From Methanobacteriota archaeon (GTDB taxonomy: Archaea; Thermoplasmatota; Poseidoniia; MGIII; CG-Epi1), in assembly GCA_029977605.1 (NCBI GenBank), contig JAPOKN010000013.1, positions 1-24,910 of the forward strand: a stretch of DNA of 24,910 nucleotides. Reading direction: 5' to 3'. The notes under the pieces are model-generated. The model made no database searches. It was not told the DNA's origin and saw only the letters and a list, made by a program, of their open reading frames with translations. Both the position numbers and the translations under genes were made by a program. Each line of letters begins with the position of its first letter. Position 1 is the first letter of the stretch. Below, in pieces: positions 8,501-14,302 of this stretch.

Positions 8501-9063
8501 TGCTATTAGCTATGCTAACCTATTTCTGGGAATTTTTGATTCCAGTTCTGAATGTACTTTTCATTCAACAGCTAGGGTGGAGCGATGCTGAATATATTGC
8601 TGTAACCGGAGGGTGGGCTGTAACTGCTGGAATCGCTGGAACGATTATTGGTGGACTTATTGCAGATAAGTTTGGTGCTAGACGTATTGCAAGTTTATTT
8701 GCTGTATTAACTGGATTATCGATATTTACAATTGCCCTAGCTGAAGATTTGTGGCAAAATAAAGCTGTTATGACCTGGTTGATTGTCATATATCCTTTCT
8801 TTGGGGCTGCTATGGGGATCTCTCTAATTTCATTATTTATGAATGTTACATGGCCAAAGGTTGGAGCTACACAATTTACCTTGTACATGGCTCTTTTAAA
8901 CTTCGGGGCTTTGTTTGGATTAAAAATGGCAGGATATTTTGAAGAGAATTTCACATATACCACTACAATTATGATCGGAGGAAGTTGTCAACTTCTGATT
9001 GCATTTGTTTTACCATTTATTGACCCTGGGCAGACTAGAAGAGAGTTAGGAAACGAATTTTAG
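5557..9063 (+). CDS. Fused subtilisin-like (S8) surface protease and AmpG/PAT-like MFS transporter
   Basis: A single open frame of 1168 residues encodes two normally separate proteins. Residues 1-27 look like a signal peptide, and 45-53 hold a Ca-binding-like DxNxDGxxD. A subtilase domain spans about 155-475 with catalytic Asp166 (IVDTG), His218 (HGTHVAG), oxyanion Asn324 (SAGN) and Ser401 (GTSMATP). A beta-rich region follows, then one helix at about 607-631, a basic stop-transfer, and an acidic linker at about 642-658. From about 666 a roughly 12-helix transporter begins with YVAQGIPSGF and GRRRPWI, typical of the AmpG/acetyl-CoA-transporter (PAT) branch of MFS. A Lys-rich cytoplasmic loop divides its halves. 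Topology agrees: protease outside, linker inside, MFS N-terminus inside. An internal ATG at 7552 could mark the ancestral transporter start. ATG 5563 is an alternative protein start. Substrates are unknown. Confidence 0.88.
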   Translation: MYMQRKAITAGIVTFLLLSTGFVNLSAEENSPIYENNWWDVYSRDKNHDGISDLLVWKLEQGERFFNAGEARVFVRYDHHPTDYDVQRLENAGIEVTFRAQFIDLIATTMPRDMISEVAAWDGVVMLDDIGKAEPHMADAVPAMGVDDVWLNHGIYGEGISIAIVDTGVDNAHVGLDDMDDNQFTFDDMKVVAYYDAVQDAVICSPCLPGESIDSGTHGTHVAGIAAGTGAGDNTGTPHIGVAPKANLVNVLACCDGDIEDIIRGVEWTIENQKVVTPNIRVMTSSLGEQQVEFHIDNDGSSAWSQIVDAAVESGLVVTLSAGNEFGSATGAGCNTIDSPGDSRLPITVASLDKDLSLAIYSSRGYTSDGRVKPDVAAIGSNIMAPNQGTGTGYTSKSGTSMATPLMAGIVALTLEANPDLTPAEVKDTLVAGYSIEREILNDDPDAASNNCSILETRPDNEYGYGQADPLVFVEIAGKIDPEVSVNWSLEYDMEEINGTMVPVKPKIYKNEILKGTAVTANKPTNGGGIEIKFGASEWYPATDTSTQGNWATWELPIPSDLVIENNQTITLSARLVLDNGESMSAVSSFSVVYLNENKPSSALLAGLTDLAGGIFLPVILLSMAATGYIFTQKRRSESNVEVEESGDDEFVWEDEGSAADQPNLMTTMFFGGMSAKALTLCSLYVAQGIPSGFISYTLIAYLAQQGFTAAEIGNMLFWVYLPWVFKFLWGPFVDNYHYLPMGRRRPWILGAQAGMVITVVIIALVPGIESKIALLTGLLFFHNCFASLQDVAVDGLAVDVLSPEEFGKINGFMFGAKRFGTMVGGAGIGYFIGSLGIAGGLFLTVPMLLLIMCLPAFIRERPGEKLFPWGEGKAVIKVKDEPKPTKTKKKVAKEVSWDMGTHTPQSLGVDFGIIIALDLFLLLTIGDFAGSMWVHLLTLACGAAYFFFLRNNTVGQQAFDLAPQKSDIVKALSLRAPLIGMLLAMLTYFWEFLIPVLNVLFIQQLGWSDAEYIAVTGGWAVTAGIAGTIIGGLIADKFGARRIASLFAVLTGLSIFTIALAEDLWQNKAVMTWLIVIYPFFGAAMGISLISLFMNVTWPKVGATQFTLYMALLNFGALFGLKMAGYFEENFTYTTTIMIGGSCQLLIAFVLPFIDPGQTRRELGNEF

Positions 9064-9099
9064 GCGATAATCCTTAAATGGAGGACTTTCTGGAAGGTC

Positions 9100-9117
9100 G
9101 TCTTGGTACATCAAGAC
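9100..9117 (+). promoter_or_regulatory. Perfect hairpin beside the RBS of the RRM gene
   Basis: GTCTTG (9100-9105) and CAAGAC (9112-9117) are perfect inverted arms around a 6-nt loop. The 3' arm directly abuts AGGA (9118-9121), the likely Shine-Dalgarno element, 8 nt before the ATG at 9130. A weak TATA-like CTTAAATG near 9073-9080 would start transcription close to 9102, so the hairpin may lie at the very 5' end of the mRNA. A regulatory role is inferred. Confidence 0.4.
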
Positions 9118-9129
9118 AGGATTTAAGAA

Positions 9130-9384
9130 ATGAGTAATAACATCTATGTAGGAAACTTGCCATGGTCTTTCAAAGACGACACACTAAGAGAGCTTTTTGA
9201 AGAGCACGGGGAAGTATCCGATGCGAAAGTTATTGTAGATCGCATGAGTGGTAGAAGCCGCGGCTTTGGATTTGTCGAAATGTCAAGTTCAGATGAAGCT
9301 GCAGCTGCAATTGAGGCCTTAAACGGACATGAAGCCGAAGGCCGTGAGTTAAAGGTGAACGAGGCCAAACCTCGAGATGGTTAA
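9130..9384 (+). CDS. Small single-RRM RNA-binding protein
   Basis: The 84 residues form one RNA-recognition motif with RNP2 IYVGNL (5-10) and RNP1 RGFGFVEM (44-51). The aromatic residues Tyr6, Phe46 and Phe48 that stack on RNA are all present. The length and layout match the short cyanobacterial/bacterial Rbp proteins, minus their Gly-rich tail. It probably binds single-stranded RNA in the cytoplasm, perhaps as an RNA chaperone; targets are unknown. RRMs are rare in archaea, so acquisition from bacteria is plausible. The stop overlaps the start of the next gene by 8 nt (ATGGTTAA), suggesting translational coupling. Confidence 0.9.
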   Translation: MSNNIYVGNLPWSFKDDTLRELFEEHGEVSDAKVIVDRMSGRSRGFGFVEMSSSDEAAAAIEALNGHEAEGRELKVNEAKPRDG

Positions 9385-10159
9385 TTTTATAGAAAACGAC
9401 GAACATTTTATTCTGGTTTCACTGTTAATCACAGTGTGTATGCAACTAAGCTTTTTTGCTATAGCCTACGGGCTGCAAATAGACAAAGTAACTGATTTCG
9501 CAGGTACTGCGAATTTCTTACTTTTAGCAACTGTAACTCTATGGTTCGGTGAGGACTTTTCATTCCCTAAAATAATTGGATCTTTGATGGTGATATTATG
9601 GTCTCTAAGGCTAGGGGCCTATCTTTCTTACAGGATTCTCATTTGGGGCGAAGACAATCGCTTCGATGAAATGAGATCAAAGTTCTGGAGTTTCTTAGGA
9701 TTTTGGATAATGCAAATTTTATGGGTATTTCTAACATGCTTACCTGTTGTCTATTTCAACAGTTTAGATTCCCCAGATAGTGTGAATACTCTAGCATCAA
9801 TTGGAATTGGTATGTTTTCAATTGGTTTAATTATCGAAGCATGGGCTGATTATAGTAAATTTAACCATAAATTAAATGGTGAAAAATGGTGTACTAGTGG
9901 ATTATGGAAATACAGTAGGCATCCAAATTATTTTGGAAATATTTTATTGTGGTTTGGTATTTTTGTTTTCTGCTATTCATACGAAGTGCCTCTGTGGACT
10001 GTTATCGGACCTCTTTGGACTACTTTCTTACTCTTATTCGTTAGCGGGATACCTCTCTTGGAAGCATCTGCAGATAAAAAATACGGAAATGATTCCGAAT
10101 ATTTGCGATATAAATCAAATACTTCGGTTTTGATTCCTTGGTTTAATTCTTCAAAATAA
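9377..10159 (+). CDS. DUF1295 / steroid 5-alpha-reductase-like membrane protein
   Basis: The product has 260 residues and six to seven membrane helices. The conserved C-terminal motif GLWKYSRHPNYFGN (175-188) belongs to the DUF1295 family, related to 3-oxo-5-alpha-steroid 4-dehydrogenases and isoprenylcysteine methyltransferases. Members act in the membrane on lipid-like substrates, either by NADPH-dependent double-bond reduction or by methyl transfer; I cannot tell which here. It starts at ATG 9377, overlapping the RRM gene by 8 nt. It converges on aIF5B with only 4 nt between the two stop codons. Confidence 0.85.
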   Translation: MVNFIENDEHFILVSLLITVCMQLSFFAIAYGLQIDKVTDFAGTANFLLLATVTLWFGEDFSFPKIIGSLMVILWSLRLGAYLSYRILIWGEDNRFDEMRSKFWSFLGFWIMQILWVFLTCLPVVYFNSLDSPDSVNTLASIGIGMFSIGLIIEAWADYSKFNHKLNGEKWCTSGLWKYSRHPNYFGNILLWFGIFVFCYSYEVPLWTVIGPLWTTFLLLFVSGIPLLEASADKKYGNDSEYLRYKSNTSVLIPWFNSSK

Positions 10160-10163
10160 TTAA

Positions 10164-12038
10164 CTATCTTGCCCAGAAAGGTTGATCTTTTTTCTTAATC
10201 TTCTGCATTTCGGTTATTATATCTTCTTCAATAGGATCCAATTTGACGCCTGCTTCTCTTATTTTCAATATAGCGCGTTCATCCATTTCAATGTAAAGAA
10301 CATCACCTTCTGATATCTGGCGTCCAACTGTAGCTTCACTAATGGCTATAGCAACCTCATCGCCCTGTAAAGCCTCTTTCAACACTTGTTCTCCTGACCT
10401 TAGTGAGCGAATATGTCCTACTACTGAGTTATCTGTTCTAAGAACTGCTTGATTAAGCGCAATGCGGCCTCCAAGTACTCTAACCCCCACAACTGCTGGA
10501 TCACGAGTCCTGAAGGTATGGCCTTCTAATATTTCAAATTTACCAGGATGTGAAAAATCCTCTCTCAAATGCTGGGCCTGCTTATCTTTTATTTTTTCTT
10601 TCCATTCTTGGTAATCTTCTAATAATCTGTAAACTATGTCTGATTCAAAAATCTTAACTCCTGTTTCATGAAGTTCTTTCTTAGCATCTGGATGAACTTT
10701 TACATTAAAAGCAAGAATTGCTCTGTATTCTTCATCCGAAGGGTCTGCTGTAACAACATCTCTTCTAGAGACATCGCCCACTACGGCCTTTACAATCGGA
10801 ATATTAACTGCTGATAACTCATAAGCTAATGCCTCAAGTGAACCTATTGCGTCTGCACGAATAACTACACCTTCGTCTGTACACTTTACATTTGATTTCA
10901 TTGAGTCGGTAAGTCTGTCTAGTGCATCGTCAATTTCATCTTCTGAGGATGCGCTGTAAAATGGTGCGCCTGCAACAACTCCTTCTATATCTGGAGCTAC
11001 AACTTTCAACCCTGCTGCTGCACCTACTACTTTAACTGCGTCAAATTGTTGCCGTGGGTCTCGAATTTCATCTAAAGCTTTTGGTCTTAACAATGAACGA
11101 ACTCTAGTAACTATAGGTTCAGGTTGTGCCCCAATTATCAGAGTATCGCTAGCTTTCAATATTCCGTTATAGATAATTATACCTAATGTCTTTCCTAATC
11201 CCTTTTCTTCTTTAATTTCAAGGACTGTCCCTTCTGATGACCCTTCATCAAGTAATAATCTATCTCTGAGATATTTTTGAGCTAATCCCATTAAAATCAT
11301 AAATAATTCAGGAACTCCTTCGCCCGTTTCTTTTACTGATGTTGGAATTAATGCTATTGTCTTTTGAAAGTCTTGAATATCTGTAAATAATGCTGAGTCA
11401 AAACCGTGAGTTCCAAGCTCTCCTATTATTTCATACATTCTATTTTGAAATGTTTGTTGTGCTGTTTGACTTTGACTTGTTTTATTTGCTAGGAAAGAGC
11501 CTGTGTTTGTCCTCCAGCCCGGTAATTTATCTATCTTATTTAGAGCTAAAATGAAAGGAGTTTTATGTTGCTTTAGTATATTTATTGATTCTATTGTTTG
11601 AGGTTTAAATCCTTCAGTAATATCTACTACTAAAACTGCAATATCTGCCAATGCGCCTCCTCTAGATCTTAAGGTAGAGAATGAATGGTGACCTGGAGTA
11701 TCTATGAATAGTAAACCTGGCAAATTTGTTGTTCCCTCTTTCAGTAGAGGTCCACATATTTTTGAAACAGTATCAAATGGAACTTCTGTAGCTCCTATAT
11801 GCTGTGTAATTGCTCCAGCCTCTCTCTTTACTATAGTAGTTCCTCTTACATAGTCGAGAAGTGATGTTTTTCCATGGTCTACGTGCCCTAAAACTGCAAC
11901 AATTGGTTGGCGAAGAGGTGCGTCCGGGTCTATTTCTTCTTCTTCAGATTCGTCTTCCAACTTCTCTTCTTCTAATGATTCTTCGTCTGATAATTCTTCT
12001 TCTGGCAAATCTTCAAAAGTTTCATCGTCTGAATTCAT
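10164..12038 (-). CDS. infB: Archaeal translation initiation factor IF-2 (aIF5B)
   Basis: This GTPase of 624 residues promotes ribosomal subunit joining and initiator-tRNA placement. The G-domain motifs are GHVDHGKT (51-58), DTPGHHSF (113-120) and NKID (167-170). The domains that follow match eukaryotic/archaeal eIF5B rather than bacterial IF-2, for example the LRSRGGALAD context and the short N-terminus. Residues 3-38 are an extra, strongly acidic tail rich in Glu/Asp before the G domain. The start at ATG 12036-12038 follows a TATA-like stretch by about 26 bp, so the gene may have its own leaderless promoter despite lying 40 nt below the aminotransferase gene. Confidence 0.95.
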   Translation of the reverse strand: MNSDDETFEDLPEEELSDEESLEEEKLEDESEEEEIDPDAPLRQPIVAVLGHVDHGKTSLLDYVRGTTIVKREAGAITQHIGATEVPFDTVSKICGPLLKEGTTNLPGLLFIDTPGHHSFSTLRSRGGALADIAVLVVDITEGFKPQTIESINILKQHKTPFILALNKIDKLPGWRTNTGSFLANKTSQSQTAQQTFQNRMYEIIGELGTHGFDSALFTDIQDFQKTIALIPTSVKETGEGVPELFMILMGLAQKYLRDRLLLDEGSSEGTVLEIKEEKGLGKTLGIIIYNGILKASDTLIIGAQPEPIVTRVRSLLRPKALDEIRDPRQQFDAVKVVGAAAGLKVVAPDIEGVVAGAPFYSASSEDEIDDALDRLTDSMKSNVKCTDEGVVIRADAIGSLEALAYELSAVNIPIVKAVVGDVSRRDVVTADPSDEEYRAILAFNVKVHPDAKKELHETGVKIFESDIVYRLLEDYQEWKEKIKDKQAQHLREDFSHPGKFEILEGHTFRTRDPAVVGVRVLGGRIALNQAVLRTDNSVVGHIRSLRSGEQVLKEALQGDEVAIAISEATVGRQISEGDVLYIEMDERAILKIREAGVKLDPIEEDIITEMQKIKKKDQPFWAR

Positions 12039-12062
12039 AGATATTCATCGCAGATTAGCCTG

Positions 12063-12074
12063 TTTTAAAAATAT
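12063..12074 (-). promoter_or_regulatory. Candidate TATA box for infB
   Basis: Minus-strand ATATTTTTAAAA is centred about 26 bp before position 12042, just ahead of the infB ATG at 12038. It lies in the gap after the aminotransferase stop. Confidence 0.4.
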
Positions 12075-12078
12075 CCGG

Positions 12079-13272
12079 TCATATTTCTTTTTTTAAAACT
12101 TCAGCCAAATATTGATATTCTTCTATTGAATTGTAAAGAAAAGAGGCTGTACGAAGATAACGCCTATTGTGATGTGGCCAAGCAAATACCGGAACTTGAA
12201 TATTATATTTCTCGTATAAAAGAGTGTGGAAAGGGTCTGGCTCTAATACCGATGTTAAAGGGACATCGTTTTCTGGCAGTAATACTGCAGACAATCCAAC
12301 AATCATGGAATCTGGACATAATTTTTGAGTCTTCAGAGTATCTAGAAGAATGTTACGGGCTTTGATTGCCAAATCAGTGTTGTTTTTCATAACGCCTTCC
12401 CAGCCTTTATCTGACAAGCTACCAATAAATTCTATGCTTTTCGGAATACACAGCCAAGGCGTAGGATCTTGTGTTCCTGTCCAATCAAATTCTAATCTAA
12501 TTTTTTCATTTATGTTGCCATCTACTGACGCGCCATGGCTAATTGATAATGGGCGAATTAGGTCTCTCTTATCTTCCCTAATGTAAAGAAAGGCTGAACC
12601 TTTGGGAGTACATAACCACTTGTGAGCGTTTCCGGTTACGTAAGCTGCTTGTAGTTTGCTTAAGTCTAATGGTACTATGCCTGGCCCGTGGGCTGCATCT
12701 AATAATACGTCTATATTTCTTGACTGAAGTTCTCTAACTATTTCTTCGAATGGAAGTCTAATTCCAGTAGGGCTTGTGACTGTATCGATTAATGCTAACT
12801 TAGTTCTTTTTGTTACTGATTTTAGTATAGATTCAATAATTTGTTCGGGACTAAGAACTGGGAAAGGCAAGCTTACAACAACTGTTTTTGCACCTGACTT
12901 CTTTGTAACGTAATCTACTGCATTCCAGCATGCCTGGTAAGTATGATCTAAGACTAATATTTCGTCATTCGCCTCTAAATCTATAGAACGCAGAACTGTG
13001 TTTACTCCAGAAGTTGCATTAGGAACAAAAACTATGCCTTCCTTATCTGCCTTTATGAATTCTGAAAAAGTTGTAATTGCTTCAGCCCATAATTTTTTGG
13101 CTTTTACGTCTAAGAAATTTATGGGATCTGATTCTAACTCGTCCCTTAATTTTTTTTGATGCTCTAAGACTTCTCTTGGACAAGCTCCAAATGACCCATG
13201 ATTCAAAAATATTGTACTTTCTTTTAAATTCCAGTGATGACCTAAGTTACTTCTTCTAGGAATTATACTCAT
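12079..13272 (-). CDS. Class-V PLP-dependent aminotransferase, isopenicillin-N-epimerase-like
   Basis: The 397 residues belong to fold-type I, aminotransferase class V. The N-terminal FLNHGSFGACPREV is the signature of the isopenicillin N epimerase (CefD)-like subgroup. PLP contacts are visible: NATSG (85-89) for the phosphate, Asp192 and His195 in LDAAH, and the Schiff-base Lys218 in NAHKWL. Family members act as epimerases, cysteine desulfurase-like lyases or aminotransferases on amino acids, and the substrate here cannot be named. The ATG at 13272 follows directly on the stop of the small upstream gene with no gap, so it is probably cotranscribed with it and the OB-fold gene. Confidence 0.88.
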   Translation of the reverse strand: MSIIPRRSNLGHHWNLKESTIFLNHGSFGACPREVLEHQKKLRDELESDPINFLDVKAKKLWAEAITTFSEFIKADKEGIVFVPNATSGVNTVLRSIDLEANDEILVLDHTYQACWNAVDYVTKKSGAKTVVVSLPFPVLSPEQIIESILKSVTKRTKLALIDTVTSPTGIRLPFEEIVRELQSRNIDVLLDAAHGPGIVPLDLSKLQAAYVTGNAHKWLCTPKGSAFLYIREDKRDLIRPLSISHGASVDGNINEKIRLEFDWTGTQDPTPWLCIPKSIEFIGSLSDKGWEGVMKNNTDLAIKARNILLDTLKTQKLCPDSMIVGLSAVLLPENDVPLTSVLEPDPFHTLLYEKYNIQVPVFAWPHHNRRYLRTASFLYNSIEEYQYLAEVLKKEI

Positions 13273-13512
13273 TTAACGATATTTGGTAAAACGCCTCATT
13301 ATCTTTTTAATTGGATCGCGAGCATCTTGAGAGATAAATTCTTCCTCTATTTTTGAATCTAAAAATTCTACCGCACTATCTACTGATTCCCTTGATCCTT
13401 TAGCTGCTAAAGATGCCATAAACGGTTCAGCTAATTTATCTGAAACGCCAGCTTCTGAGACTACTTCTTTTAGGAAATAAATCATCTCTGTTCGACGGCC
13501 TTCGTCTAACAT
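13273..13512 (-). CDS. Small hypothetical protein between ssDNA-binding gene and aminotransferase
   Basis: I do not recognise this 79-residue protein. From ATG 13512 it is mostly helical and charged, with two or three predicted helices and a basic C-terminus (KKIMRRFTKYR). Its stop abuts the aminotransferase start. No good ribosome-binding site precedes ATG 13512. The same frame stays open upstream for 33 more codons that encode a very basic stretch (RRGRHRRRG, then RKDKKIQKRNKPK). The only plausible start for that extension is CTG at 13609-13611, which follows GGAGG by 9 nt. If real, the protein is 112 residues with a nucleic-acid-binding-like basic tail. Position next to an ssDNA-binding gene fits a DNA-related role, but this is inference. 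Confidence 0.6.
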   Translation of the reverse strand: MLDEGRRTEMIYFLKEVVSEAGVSDKLAEPFMASLAAKGSRESVDSAVEFLDSKIEEEFISQDARDPIKKIMRRFTKYR

Positions 13513-13613
13513 TGCTTTTGGCTTATTTCTCTTCTGAATCTTCTTATCTTTTCTTACAGGAGGTTGCGCTTTACTTGGACCTCGACGCCTATGCCTCCCT
13601 CTTCTTGCCAGAG

Positions 13614-14117
13614 TTACTCGCCTCCCATTTCCTTAATGGCTGCGACTATCTGTTCCTCTGTCATTTCATCTCGATTGAAGAATTTTTTGTTACCGGTTTC
13701 CCTCTTAAGCTTCATTAGATCTCCCCAGCGTCCTGATGGCTTTCCTCTTGGGCCACCTCTACCTCTTCCTCCGCCCATACGAGGCATCTCATATTCTAAA
13801 TCTGATAAATTTACAGACTGCTTTATTGTATCTAAAGCAACATTAGATTCTTTCATGCTCCCTTTCTTACCTAGACTCAAGCGCATGTGTCCTCTTACTA
13901 AATTGGCTCTTGCATCTTTTAAATCTAAAACTACATCGGCTTGAGCTACTTCTATTTCATCATTCCAGAAACTCATTATTACTGTGCCAGTTTCATCTCC
14001 AACTAAACCTTCACAAACCATTGTTCCATTATCCATAGAACGTGGTTCGTCCAAACTTATTACCTTAACTGGCATGTTTACACGTCCAGTTCTTGGCGTC
14101 AATTCATCTACTTTCAA
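13614..14117 (-). CDS. OB-fold single-stranded-DNA-binding protein (SOSS-B/hSSB1-like)
   Basis: The product has 167 residues. Residues 1-103 form one OB fold with the pattern VKVISLDEPRS and GDETGTVIMSFWNDE, close to the archaeal/eukaryotic SSB group that includes human SOSS-B. Residues 114-131 are Gly/Arg-rich (GGGRGRGGPRGKPSGR), a typical flexible nucleic-acid-binding segment, and the C-terminus is a short acidic helix. It probably coats ssDNA (or RNA) during replication and repair. It is divergent from the RPA-RPAP-RadA operon across a shared promoter region and heads a minus-strand run toward aIF5B. Confidence 0.82.
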   Translation of the reverse strand: MKVDELTPRTGRVNMPVKVISLDEPRSMDNGTMVCEGLVGDETGTVIMSFWNDEIEVAQADVVLDLKDARANLVRGHMRLSLGKKGSMKESNVALDTIKQSVNLSDLEYEMPRMGGGRGRGGPRGKPSGRWGDLMKLKRETGNKKFFNRDEMTEEQIVAAIKEMGGE

Positions 14118-14150
14118 GTTATCTACCTATCTTTACGACGAGAGGGCCGA

Positions 14151-14158
14151 TTATAATA
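14151..14158 (-). promoter_or_regulatory. Candidate TATA box for the OB-fold SSB gene
   Basis: Minus-strand TATTATAA lies about 26 bp before position 14128, predicting an 11-nt leader to the ATG at 14117. It is in the 185-bp divergent gap with the RPA operon, the longest gene-free stretch in the window. Confidence 0.45.
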
Positions 14159-14230
14159 CTTCCCTGACTTAGGTAAAACCCCACTATAACCTTATAGCCT
14201 TTTAGGGTTTTAAGGCGTAAACCCAAAAGC

Positions 14231-14237
14231 ATATATA
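14231..14237 (+). promoter_or_regulatory. Candidate TATA box for the RPA operon
   Basis: Plus-strand ATATATA predicts a transcription start near 14260. That leaves a leader of about 43 nt containing GGAG at 14291-14294, eight nt before the ATG at 14303. The arrangement argues for ATG 14303 and against the upstream GTG at 14267. Confidence 0.5.
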
Positions 14238-14302
14238 CCCTGACTGGTAGTAATGGATAGATTTGGGTGGAGTCCGAATCTAAAAAACAAGGAGATGCTC
14301 TA

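Noticed and set aside
10157..10166. Possible shared terminator between the convergent DUF1295 and infB genes
   Set aside because: The gap is 4 nt with no hairpin or clear U-tract, so nothing can be supported.
12126..12586. Plus-strand frames opposite the aminotransferase
   Set aside because: The minus-strand enzyme is intact across this stretch; these have no motif or ribosome-binding site.
14267..14302. GTG start for RPA adding 12 residues
   Set aside because: It lies only a few nt after the predicted transcription start and has no ribosome-binding site, whereas ATG 14303 has GGAG at the right distance.
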